Part shown: one piece after another, positions 25,004 to 34,000 of the stretch | How the letters are laid out: each line of letters begins with the position of its first letter | How positions within the stretch are numbered: position 1 is the first letter of the stretch | From: CAVUMR01 sp963742715 | GTDB taxonomy: Bacteria; Actinomycetota; Actinomycetes; Mycobacteriales; Micromonosporaceae | Direction of reading: 5' to 3' | Assembly: GCA_963742715.1 (NCBI GenBank) | Contig: CAVUMR010000001.1 | Location: 558,001-622,000 of the forward strand | Length of the DNA: 64,000 nucleotides | Program-made: the position numbers and the translations under genes | The notes under the pieces: generated by a model | Database searches by the model: none | What the model saw: the letters and a program-made list of their open reading frames with translations, nothing else | Told to the model about the DNA's origin: nothing

Positions 25004-26554
25004 TCACACCGCCGGCACAGCCCGTGTCATCGCGTTGATGACGCGGTCCATCGCGTCCCCGCCGCGCGGGTCGGTCAGGTTGGCCAGCAGCTTCAGTACG
25101 AACTTCATCAGCAGCGGATGCGGCAGGCCGTGCCGGGTGCAGACCCGCATCACGTCCGGGTGGCCGATCAGCTTCACGAACCAGTTGCCGAGCCGGTAGT
25201 ACCCGCCGTAGCGGGCGCGCAGCTCGCGCGGGTAGAAGTGCAGGGCCCGCTCCCGCTGCGGTCCGGCCGGCCGGGACAGCGCCTGCGCGGCGATCTCCGC
25301 GGCCAGTTCGGCCGATTCCATGGCGTACGCGATGCCCTCGCCGTTGAACGGGTTCACCATGCCGCCCGAGTCGCCGACCAGCATCACGCCCCGGGTGTAG
25401 TGCGGCACCCGGTTGAACCCCATCGGCAGCGCCGCGCCCCGGATCGGTCCGTCGGCGAACGCCTGGTCGTTCATCTGCCATTCGTCGGGGGTACCGGCCA
25501 GCCAGTCCAGCATCATCTGGCGGTAGTCGACGTTGCGGAACGCGCGGGACGAGTTCAGGATCCCGAGCCCGACGTTCACCCGGCCGTCGCCCATTCCGAA
25601 GATCCAGCCGTACCCGGGCAGCAGCCGGTCGGTACCGGTCTTGCCGTCCCGCAGCTCCAACCAGGACTCGAGATAGTCGTCGTCGTGCCGGGCCGGGGAG
25701 AAGTAGTACTGCCGGACGGCCACCCCGATCGGCCGGTCGTCCCGTTTGGCCAGCCCCATGGCAAGCGGGAACCGGCCGGACACGCCGTCCGCGGACAGCA
25801 CCAGCGGTGCGGTGAACCGGGCCGGCTCCTTGTCCGGTCCCACGGTCGCCTCGACTCCGACCACCCGGCCGGCCGCGTCGGTGATCGGCCCGGTGACGGT
25901 GGTACGGGTCTGCAGCTTGGCGCCGGCCGCGACCGCGGTACGGGCCAGGATGTCGTCGAAGTCGAGCCGGGTGCGGGTGAGGCCGTAGTTGGGGTACGAC
26001 GCGAGCTCCGGCCAGTCCAGCTCGATCCGGACGCCGCCGCCGATGACCCGCAGGCCCTTGTGCACCATCCAGCCGTCCGCCTGCGCGCCGTCGGCTCCGT
26101 GCGGCGCCCCGGGGGTACCGGGCGGGCCGCCCGGTCCGACGATGCCCATCTTGGTGAGCTGCTTGACCGCGCGCGGCGTGAGGCCGTCGCCGCACACCTT
26201 CTCCCGCGGGAACTCGGACTTCTCCAGCATCAGCACGTCGAGGCCCTGCCGGGCCAGGTGGTAGGCGGCGGTGCTGCCGCCGGGACCGGCGCCGACGATG
26301 ATCACGTCGGCTTCGCCGTTGGTCAGCGGCACCTGTCCGCCGAAGGCCCGTTCGGCCGGTTCGGCGACCTTCGTGGGCTGCGCCGTGGTCTTCGCCGGCC
26401 GGCTGGTGGTCCTCGCGGCCGGGGTCTTGGCGGGCTTCGCGCTCTTCGCGGGCTGGCCGGGCGCCTTCTCGGCGGTCTTTTCGGGCCGGCTGTCGCCGGT
26501 GGCGGCGACGCTGCCGTCAGGTGGGCGCGGTTGGGCCGGAGCGGGCTCGTTCAC
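25004..26554 (-). CDS. menJ: geranylgeranyl reductase family flavoprotein, MenJ-like
   Basis: 516-residue FAD-dependent oxidoreductase of the geranylgeranyl reductase family. After a 75-residue Lys/Ala/Pro-rich leader, the Rossmann dinucleotide motif reads VIIVGAGPGGSTAAYHL, followed by FPREKVCGDGLTPRAVKQL and the distal FAD motif VGDSGGMVNPFNGEGI. Lying between menG and the nuo operon, it most likely reduces one isoprene unit of menaquinone, as mycobacterial MenJ does. That substrate is inferred from context. GTG 26554 has GAGAGG upstream. A Rex-type operator stands 38-57 bases before the start. The basic leader is unusual and probably disordered. Confidence 0.85.
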   Translation of the reverse strand: MNEPAPAQPRPPDGSVAATGDSRPEKTAEKAPGQPAKSAKPAKTPAARTTSRPAKTTAQPTKVAEPAERAFGGQVPLTNGEADVIIVGAGPGGSTAAYHLARQGLDVLMLEKSEFPREKVCGDGLTPRAVKQLTKMGIVGPGGPPGTPGAPHGADGAQADGWMVHKGLRVIGGGVRIELDWPELASYPNYGLTRTRLDFDDILARTAVAAGAKLQTRTTVTGPITDAAGRVVGVEATVGPDKEPARFTAPLVLSADGVSGRFPLAMGLAKRDDRPIGVAVRQYYFSPARHDDDYLESWLELRDGKTGTDRLLPGYGWIFGMGDGRVNVGLGILNSSRAFRNVDYRQMMLDWLAGTPDEWQMNDQAFADGPIRGAALPMGFNRVPHYTRGVMLVGDSGGMVNPFNGEGIAYAMESAELAAEIAAQALSRPAGPQRERALHFYPRELRARYGGYYRLGNWFVKLIGHPDVMRVCTRHGLPHPLLMKFVLKLLANLTDPRGGDAMDRVINAMTRAVPAV

Positions 26555-26591
26555 GGCGACCTCTCAGGGACGTACTCAGACGTACCGGGTG

Positions 26592-26611
26592 CTTGTGAAG
26601 ACTTTCACGAG
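26592..26611. promoter_or_regulatory. Rex-type operator upstream of menJ
   Basis: TTGTGAAGACTTTCACGA (26593-26610) matches the Rex consensus TTGTGAA-N4-TTCACAA at 13 of 14 fixed positions. Rex is the actinobacterial NADH/NAD+-sensing repressor whose known targets in Streptomyces include cyd and nuo. The site lies in the menJ promoter region on the way into the nuo operon. Confidence 0.65.
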
Positions 26612-26784
26612 CTTCAGCTTGGCAGTTTAGAACGGCGAATCGGGGGCCGCCGAATTAGGCAGGGCTAACCGCATTACGGTCCGGTAGCTTTGCCGGCCGC
26701 ACGGCCGGCTCAGCCCGGTGCCGCGGCTGGTTGTCCCGCGGCGCGCGGCCGATCAGCGGCCGTGCGGCCCCGGCGGCGCCTGCC

Positions 26785-27471
26785 TCACATCCGGGTGCCG
26801 CGGTGCAGCGCGACGACACCGCCGCTGAGGTTGCGCCAGGCGACGTTGCGCCAGCCGTGCGCGATCAGCCGCGCGGCCAGCCCGAACTGGTCGGGCCACT
26901 CCATGATCGACTCACCGAGGTAGACGTACGCGTCCGGATTGCTGGACACCCGCTTGGCCACCCCGGGCAGCAGCCGGTTCAGGTACACCTCGTACGCGGC
27001 CCGGAACGGCGTCCAGGTGGGGCTGCTGAACTCGCACACCACCAGCCGCCCGCCCGGGCGTACCACCCGGGCCAGCTCGGCCAACGCGGCGTCGACGTCG
27101 GCGACGTTGCGCAGCCCGAACGAGATGGTGGCCGCGTCGAAGCTCTTGTCGGCGAACGGCAACGCCAGCGCGTCGCCGGCCACCAGCGGCACTCCCCGCT
27201 CGGCGCCCTCGGCGAGCATGCCGAGCGAGAAGTCGCAGGCCACCGTGTACGCACCGGACCGGGCCAGCTCGACCGTGGAGACCGCGGTACCGGCGGCCAG
27301 GTCCAGGCAGCGCTCGCCCGGCTTGAGCTCCAGCGCCTGTCTGGTGAGCCGCCGCCACCACCGGTCCTGCCCGATCGAGAGCACCGTGTTGGTCCGGTCG
27401 TACCGGCGGGCCACGCCGTCGAACATGGCGGCGACCTCACGGGGCCGCTTGTCCATAAACGCTCTGGTCAC
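26785..27471 (-). CDS. menG: demethylmenaquinone methyltransferase
   Basis: 228-residue class I SAM-dependent methyltransferase of the UbiE/MenG family that adds the C-methyl group to demethylmenaquinone, the final step of menaquinone synthesis. Signatures are FDGVARRYDRTNTVLSIGQD, the SAM-binding CLDLAAGTAVSTVELA, the ATISFGLRNV motif (NFGLRNV-type) and the proximal RPGGRLVVCEFSSP. GTG 27471 is the start (MTRAFMDKRP). It precedes menJ and nuo on the same strand with a 230-base gap. Confidence 0.94.
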   Translation of the reverse strand: MTRAFMDKRPREVAAMFDGVARRYDRTNTVLSIGQDRWWRRLTRQALELKPGERCLDLAAGTAVSTVELARSGAYTVACDFSLGMLAEGAERGVPLVAGDALALPFADKSFDAATISFGLRNVADVDAALAELARVVRPGGRLVVCEFSSPTWTPFRAAYEVYLNRLLPGVAKRVSSNPDAYVYLGESIMEWPDQFGLAARLIAHGWRNVAWRNLSGGVVALHRGTRM

Positions 27472-27545
27472 GTGACCACTCTGGCAAACCAGGTGGGACC
27501 GCCGTAGCCGCCCCCACGCGGTCCCACGTGGAAAGTGGGAACGAC

Positions 27546-27578
27546 GGTGGGCCGGCGCGCGACACGCGCCGGCCCACC
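27546..27578. terminator. GC-rich hairpin terminator after the FG-GAP gene
   Basis: A perfect 14-bp stem (27546-27559 with 27565-27578) and 5-base loop stand 15 bases beyond the FG-GAP gene stop on the minus strand. A weaker TCCCAC/GTGGGA hairpin lies just beyond at about 27522-27540. Together they insulate menG from the accessory genes upstream. Confidence 0.7.
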
Positions 27579-27593
27579 ACTGTCGGTACAGAC

Positions 27594-30227
27594 CTACCGC
27601 GGAACGGTGAGGGCGTGCCGCGCGAAGCCCGGAGCCCCGCCGGCCGCCTGCCCGGTCGCCTTGCCGGCCAGCCCGCTGGAGTCCGTGTTGTACACCCGCG
27701 ACTGGTTGTCGCTGTTGCGGAACACGAACGCCCAGGACTGGCCGTTCGCACCGGAGTACGCGAATACCGACGGGTCGGTCGACGCGAGGTCACCGTCGCT
27801 GGTGACCTGGGTCCAGTTGCGCCACACGCCGGAGCCCTGGATGGTCTCGCCGGTGCTGTAGACCGCGCCGTCGGCGGCCCGCGCGACCAGCTCGGTCTTG
27901 CCCGTCGACGGGCTCAGCAGCGCCGCCGGCGAACCGGCCGCGGTGAACGTACCGACCGTCTCCCAGGTGTCCGGGAAGGTGCCGGTGTCGTCCTGCTTGA
28001 CCGTCTGGATCGAGCCGTCCGCGGCCCGGGCGAAGACCCGCAGCTTGCTGCCCGGGTAGGAGACCACGCTCAGGTGTCCGGTGAAGCCGGATCCGGCCAG
28101 CACCGTGCAGCCGGACAGCGCCCGGGCGTTGTACGTCACGGTCGCCACCGAACCGGCCGTGGTCAGCGCGAACACCTGAATACCGCCGTTGACCGGCACC
28201 GCGGTCGGGGTACCGGCGAGACCGGCCACGCCCAGGCTCAACCACGAGGTGTAGCCGCCGTTGGTGCCGTTCTCCGGCGCGGCCCACAACACCCCGGCCG
28301 CATCGATCGCGAACGCGACGAGCGTGCCGTCGGCCTGCTCGGCTATCGCCGGAGCGGACGCCATCGGCCCGGCCGGCATCGCCCAGGTACCCCAGGTCGG
28401 CGGGGTCACGCCGGTCTCGATGTTCAGCCCGATCGCGCCGTTCGTGTTGTGACCGGCGACGTGCAGCTTGCCGTCCGCCTGCTCGGCCAGGGCCGGCTCA
28501 CCGCTGTACGCCTGACCACCGGAGATGACCGTCCACTGCACCGAGGAGAAGTTGTCCGGATCGACCTGGTGGCCGTGCAGCAGCCGCCCGATGTTGTCGG
28601 TGTACGAGTACTCCAGGGTGCCGATCGAGCCACCCGCGACCGGCGTCGCCTGCATCGCCGTGGTCGGGCTGAACGACTCCACCGGCACACTTACCGCCGG
28701 CCGGGCCAGGTTGGACAACTGCGCCGCGGTACCCGAGGTCGGCTGTCCGGTCGGAGCCTCGCCGGCCGACCCGATCACGCCCTCGGCCTTGCTGTCGCCG
28801 GTGACGTCGCCGAGCGCGACCCCGGCACCGAACGCGTCGCTGCTCTCGTTCGTCTCGCCGACATCGAGCTGGCCGATCCGCCGGCCGAACACGAGGCTCC
28901 GGGTCGAGCCGGCCTGCCGCGGCCCACCGGGGAATAGGTACGCCGCGCCGGCGTGCGACGCCGTACCGAAGGACTTGCCCGGCGTACCGATCAGCAGGTC
29001 GGCGTACCCGTCGTTGTCGATGTCGCCGGTCGACAGCCCCGCGCCGAACCTGTCCCCGGTCTCGATCGCCTCGGCCGCGTCGTCCTCGTTCACCGAGTAG
29101 CCGGTGGACAGGGCCGTGGACGCACCCGGGAACAGCACCACCGAACCGCTGGCGGGATTGCTGCCCGGGGCCTCGCCCGGCACCCCGACAGCCACGTCGG
29201 CGTACGAGTCCTTGTCCACGTTGCCGATCGCGACCGCACTGCCGAACGCGTCGCCGGCCTCGTTCGTCCCGTCGGCACTGCCCTGGGTACGGGCGAAACC
29301 GGTGCCCTTGCCGTCCGACGCGCCGGGTACCACGTAGATGGCGCCGCTGCCGGCCGGATCGGTACCAGGTGCTTCACCGGGCGCGCCGATGACCAGGTCG
29401 GCGTGGCTGTCACCGGTCACGTTGCCGATGGCGAGCGCGGTACCGAACTTGTCGCCGGCCTCGTTCGCCCCGTCCGAGTCGCCCTGGTCGAACCCCCAGC
29501 CGCGCACGATCCCGGTCGAGGAGCCCTTGTACACGTAACCGCTGCCGCTGTGCGACGTACCGCCGCTGGGCGCTTCTCCGGGCGAGCCGATGGCGAGGTC
29601 GACGTACCCGTCCCCGTTGAGGTCACCGGTCGCCAGCGCGGTACCGAAGGCGTCCCCCGCCTCGTCGGTCCCGGCGCCGAGGCTCTGGCCGTACCACGTG
29701 CCGGTGGTCAGCCCGGCCGCCGCGCCGGTGAAGACGGCGATCGCGCCCGCACCGGTGGCGGTACCGACCGCCTCGTCCGGTATCCCGACCGCCAGGTCGG
29801 CGTAGCCGTCCTTGTCGAAGTCGCCGGCCGCGAGCGATGCCCCGAACTTGTCGCCCGCCTCGTTGCCGGAGGAGATGTCGGACTGGGTGAGCCGCTTGCC
29901 GGTGGTACCGGGGCCGCTCGCCGAGCCGTTGAACACCGTGACGGAGCCGGCCGCCACGCTGCCGACGTGATCGGCCGGCGCACCGATCGCCACGTCCCGG
30001 AATCCGTCCTTGTTGAAGTCGCCGATGGCCACCGACGATCCGAACTTCGCCCCGGACACGTCCGTACCACCGGTCGCGCTCGCCGGCGTCACGGTCTGGT
30101 GACCGTACAGATCGGGAGTGGCGCACGCGGTCGCGGCCGACGCCGCGGACGGTGCGAACCCGACCGCGGCCGCGGCGGCCGCTACCGCCGCTGTAGTGGT
30201 GATTCGACTGAGGCGACGACGCGCCAT
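27594..30227 (-). CDS. secreted FG-GAP repeat protein (integrin alpha-like)
   Basis: 877-residue secreted protein. An N-terminal Sec-type signal peptide (MARRRLSRITTTAAVAAAAA, then AVGFAPSAASA) is followed by seven FG-GAP repeats, each with a calcium-loop motif such as GDFNKDGFRD, GDLNGDGYVD and GDIDNDGYAD, forming an integrin-like beta-propeller (residues about 60-500). The second half (about 510-877) has repeated Trp/Gly blades (NNWTVISGG-, TWGTWAMPAG- and TSWLSLG-like) suggesting a second propeller. No catalytic motif, anchor or LPxTG signal was found. Likely a binding or adhesion protein. ATG 30227 is preceded by GGAAGG. An 18-bp repeat array occupies its upstream region. Confidence 0.85.
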   Translation of the reverse strand: MARRRLSRITTTAAVAAAAAAVGFAPSAASAATACATPDLYGHQTVTPASATGGTDVSGAKFGSSVAIGDFNKDGFRDVAIGAPADHVGSVAAGSVTVFNGSASGPGTTGKRLTQSDISSGNEAGDKFGASLAAGDFDKDGYADLAVGIPDEAVGTATGAGAIAVFTGAAAGLTTGTWYGQSLGAGTDEAGDAFGTALATGDLNGDGYVDLAIGSPGEAPSGGTSHSGSGYVYKGSSTGIVRGWGFDQGDSDGANEAGDKFGTALAIGNVTGDSHADLVIGAPGEAPGTDPAGSGAIYVVPGASDGKGTGFARTQGSADGTNEAGDAFGSAVAIGNVDKDSYADVAVGVPGEAPGSNPASGSVVLFPGASTALSTGYSVNEDDAAEAIETGDRFGAGLSTGDIDNDGYADLLIGTPGKSFGTASHAGAAYLFPGGPRQAGSTRSLVFGRRIGQLDVGETNESSDAFGAGVALGDVTGDSKAEGVIGSAGEAPTGQPTSGTAAQLSNLARPAVSVPVESFSPTTAMQATPVAGGSIGTLEYSYTDNIGRLLHGHQVDPDNFSSVQWTVISGGQAYSGEPALAEQADGKLHVAGHNTNGAIGLNIETGVTPPTWGTWAMPAGPMASAPAIAEQADGTLVAFAIDAAGVLWAAPENGTNGGYTSWLSLGVAGLAGTPTAVPVNGGIQVFALTTAGSVATVTYNARALSGCTVLAGSGFTGHLSVVSYPGSKLRVFARAADGSIQTVKQDDTGTFPDTWETVGTFTAAGSPAALLSPSTGKTELVARAADGAVYSTGETIQGSGVWRNWTQVTSDGDLASTDPSVFAYSGANGQSWAFVFRNSDNQSRVYNTDSSGLAGKATGQAAGGAPGFARHALTVPR

Positions 30228-30240
30228 GACACCTTCCTTA

Positions 30241-30359
30241 GTCGAGCGGATTTCCTAAGTCGAGCGGATTTCCCTAGTCGAGCGGATTTCCTTGGTCGAG
30301 CGGATTTCCTTGGTCGAGCGGATTTCCTTGGTCGAGCGGATTTCCTTGGTCGAGCGGAT
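30241..30359. repeat. 18-bp tandem repeat array upstream of the FG-GAP gene
   Basis: Six full and one partial unit of GTCGAGCGGATTTCCTTG (first two end CCTAA and CCCTA) from 30241 to 30359. On the minus strand each unit reads CAAGGAAATCCGCTCGAC, so an AAGGAA ribosome-site-like box recurs every 18 bases just upstream of the real one. Lies between the FG-GAP and DUF4265 genes; the remainder of that 258-base gap shows nothing recognisable. Confidence 0.9.
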
Positions 30360-30485
30360 CGAGTAGTCGGCACAAACACATGCCGGAACCCCGACCGGCA
30401 CCAGAAAGGGCCGGTACGGATATGGTCGGGATCGATATCGGGTCGATCGCGTCAGGGCGCAATTGCCACCCGGCCGCGACGCGAC

Positions 30486-30986
30486 CTATTCGGCGAGTTG
30501 GCTCTCGTGCCCGGTCGAGACAAACGCTTCCTCGACGCCGATCACGCCACTGGTCTTCAGCTCGACCAGTTTGCGCCGGAGCTCGCGATAGTCCACCGAC
30601 GCTGGAATGTTCACGGTGAGGTGCGGGCCGGCGCCACTGAACTCCCAGGTGCAGCCGGCGCGCTCGAACAACTCCAGCAGCGCGTCCCGGCAGTCCTCGT
30701 CGTTCAGGACGATCCGCACCGTCGAGTTGCCCGACCGTGCGGTGACCTCGTCGAACACCATCTCCCGCCGGTCGTGGTCCGGATGTACCCGGACCACGTC
30801 ACCGAACGCGACCCCGCGTACGAAGAAGGGGGTGTTGACCAGCTCCAACTCGCCGACCACACCGGTCTTCCTCGCCCACAGTCGCTCGACCGAGAACGGC
30901 GGCCAGTTGTCGGCGACCTGCTCGAGGTCGAACGCCACCTTGAACATCCCCTTGGGGCGCACGCCGGGTTCCACCGTTGACCACAC
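30486..30986 (-). CDS. DUF4265 protein, candidate immunity protein for the RHS toxin
   Basis: 166-residue cytosolic protein of the DUF4265 family (WPPFSVERLWARKTG, NTPFFVRGVAFGDVVRVHPD). Residues 15-80 form the conserved small beta domain; the C-terminal half (VRIVLNDEDCRDALLELFE and on) looks like an alpha/beta ferredoxin-like fold. No signal peptide. Biochemical function is not known to me. It lies 51 bases downstream of the RHS nuclease gene on the same strand, the position where polymorphic toxin systems place the cognate immunity gene, so I infer it protects the producer from the HNH tip. It could instead be an unrelated neighbour. The chain starts MWSTVEPGVRPKG. Confidence 0.8.
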   Translation of the reverse strand: MWSTVEPGVRPKGMFKVAFDLEQVADNWPPFSVERLWARKTGVVGELELVNTPFFVRGVAFGDVVRVHPDHDRREMVFDEVTARSGNSTVRIVLNDEDCRDALLELFERAGCTWEFSGAGPHLTVNIPASVDYRELRRKLVELKTSGVIGVEEAFVSTGHESQLAE

Positions 30987-31037
30987 CTATCCAGAGCCGA
31001 TGAACAATCCGATTCGATCCCTACATCCTACTGATGG

Positions 31038-34000
31038 TCACGGGTCGAGCCAGTCGCGCAATTCGTCATCCCAATCCTCCAAGGTCTTCGTCCATTTATC
31101 CCGATTGCATGCCCGACAAGCGACACAGCCGTTGTGCGCGGCGCCACAACCACCGGCCCACTTCGGTTCGACGTGGTCGATCTGCGCGTCGTCCGGCAGG
31201 CCGCGCTGGCGTACCCCATTGATGATCGACGGGCGACGGGTCACATCCCGGCCGCAGTAGTCGCACTTCAACTGGCCGCCATTCTTGGCGGAATTCGCGT
31301 CGTACACCTTCTGCCGCTCGGCGTCGTTGAAGTCCAACCCCTTGCGACCGCAGTTGTGGACCAGTACGTCGTCGTAGCCGGCCTGGACATAGAAGGTGTG
31401 CGTATCGTCGACGGCCAGGTTGTAGACCGTGGTCGTGGCCAGCCACGCGTCGGTCGACCGGACCTGCGCGTCGGTACCGTCCAGCGTGTCCAGCGACTCG
31501 CCGGACTTGAGCGCACCCGCGGTGGCCCAGTGCCCGCCGACCGCCGGGTCGTGGGTGACCGGCTGACCCCGGTCGTCCACGAAGAACGGGTGGTTGGCGG
31601 TGGCCGTGATGGTGGCGTCGGCCGTGGTACCGACCCGCGACCCGTCGTCCGGCCGATCGTTCGCGCTGGTCGACACGGTGACCGCGACCAGGTTCTTCGG
31701 GCCGGTACCGGCGATCACGTCGGTGACCGGTTTGGCCGACGTCTCACCCGTGGTCGGGTCGGTGGCCATCACCTTGTCGCCGACCTGCACATCCTCGATC
31801 GGCTTGTGCGTGCCGTCGGCCATCAGCACCGCGGTACCGGCCGCGAAGCTGTTGCAGGCGCGCCCGGCGCGGACCCGGCCGCCGACCTTGCCGGCGCCGT
31901 GGAACAACCCGGCGGTCAGCCCGCCCACGACCCCCTGCTCGACCACCTCGGTGGTGTCGACCTCGCCGGTGGTGATCGCCTGTTCGGTCGCGTCCGCGGC
32001 AGCCGAGGCCAGCGCGCCGCTGAACATGGTTGCGGCCAGTCCGCCACCGGCACCACCGGTCGCCACGGTGACCACACCCGCGACGGCACCCGCGATCGCA
32101 CCGGTGGCCGCGCAACCCGCGATCGACCGGCCCGGCGGGCAGCTCAGCGCGTTGGTGACCGCGCCGCCGACCGCGAAGCCGGCGACCACGCAGGCGGCCG
32201 AGCCGGCACCGCCGGTCAGCGCGAGACAGCCGGCGGTGGTGAGCAGACCGGCCGCGATGCCGGCCACCATCGGCAGCGCCGCCTGCGCGTACTCGGACAC
32301 CGCCTGCGCCGCGGTGGACACCGCGTCCACCACCGCGCCGGCCGCCTCGACCGCCTTCTCGTACACGACCTGCACGGTCTTCGCGACGTCATGCACCACG
32401 TCGCGCACGGTGGACACCACCGCCGCCGGCAGGCTCGCGGCCGCCGAGACCACCTTCTTGAGGCCGGAGTACACCGGCTTCAGCGCGGCCTTGATCGCGG
32501 GCAGCGAGTTGTGCTGCGCGGCCCACTTTGCGGCGGCCTTGGCCGCGTGGGTGATCTGGCGGGCCCGGGCGATGGCCGCCTGCCGGATCTGTTCGGCCTT
32601 CTGTTTCGCCCACTGCACCGCGGCCGCGGCCTTGTTGTAGACCCAGCGGGCGGCCGAGGCGACCTTGTTCGCGACCCACCGGGCGGCCGACTTCGCCTTG
32701 TTGTACACCCACTTCGCGGCCGAGGAGATGGCGTGGCCGACCGTCTTGATCGCCGACCAGGCGTGGCCAGCAGCCCAGGACACCCCGTGGTACACGGCCT
32801 TCGCGCCGCTGCTCACCGCGTGACTGACCGCGTGTACCGCCTTGTGGCACCAGCCGCACGAGGGCCAGTTGCCGTCCGGGTCGGTGTTGTCCATCGGATC
32901 GCCCGCGGCGTACACATACCGGTTGGCCAGGATCGAGTCGCCGGCGGTGTACTGCGTGTCGTCCCGCGAGTCGAAGGCACCGGTGCTCGGGTCGTACCAG
33001 CGGGCGCCCAGGTCCACCTGACCGGTATCCGGGTCGGTCCACTCCCCCTGGTACCCGAGGTTCGGGTCGTCGCCGTCGCTCGCGATCACGGTGCCGAACG
33101 GGTCGTACCCGGTCGAGTCGGTGAGCGCGGCGAGAGCCGTGTCGGCCGGGTCGAAGTCGCCGACCACGTCACCGTGCCGGTCCGACACGGCCAGCCGCTT
33201 ATCCCCGCCCTCGGCTACCGCGAGCAGCTCGTCCAGTGCCCCGTACGCGTACGTGCCGGTGCCGTCCGAGACGACCTGGTCGTCCTGCCCGGCGTACCGC
33301 AGCGCGGTGGCGTCCCGGGTGGCCAACCGGTCCAGTGCGTCGTAGCTGTAGGTGTGCCCGTCGTCGGAGATCAGCCGGTCGAACGCGTCGAAGGAGAACT
33401 GCTCGCTGAAGCCGGAGCTGGTCCGGGTCGCGATGTTGCCGCGCGCGGTGTAGCTGTAGGTGAAGTCGCTGTCGGAGATCAGCCGGTTCCGCTCGTCGTA
33501 GCTGGCTGTCTTCGTACCGGCCTTCGTCCGGTTGCCGGAGTCGTCCCAGCTGTACCCGGTGGTGACCCCGCCCGCGGTCCAGGAGGCGAGCCGGCCGGCG
33601 TAGTCGTACGTGTAGGTGTTGTCGGCCGCGCCGGCCGTACCGGTGGTGGTCTTGCGGGTCAGGTTGTCGTTCAGGTCGTACCCGTAGCCGATCGAGGCCG
33701 CGGTACCACCGGTGCCGTTGCGCAACGTGTCCGACGCGATCCGGCCGAGGTTGTCGTAGCCGAACGTGCGTACCCGCCCGGAGCCGTAGTCGACGGTCCT
33801 GACCTGACCGGACCCGTCGTACGACAGGGTCTGCGGGGTGCCGGTGATCCCGTCCGTCTCGGTGGCCAACCGGCCCTTGACGTAGCTGTACCGGGAGGTG
33901 CCCGACGCGTCGGTACGGCTGGTCAGCAGCCCGTCCGCGTCGTACCCGAAGCTCGCGTCACCGGCCGGACCGCTCGCGGTGAGTACCGCGCCGCGGTCGT

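Noticed and set aside
30241..30359. CRISPR-like appearance of the 18-bp repeats
   Set aside because: Units are contiguous with no spacers and no cas genes are nearby; a simple tandem repeat.
31353..31856. Self-splicing intein in the RHS gene
   Set aside because: The Hint block sits just before the toxin tip, lacks a homing endonuclease, and matches the pretoxin Hint arrangement, where cleavage rather than splicing is expected.
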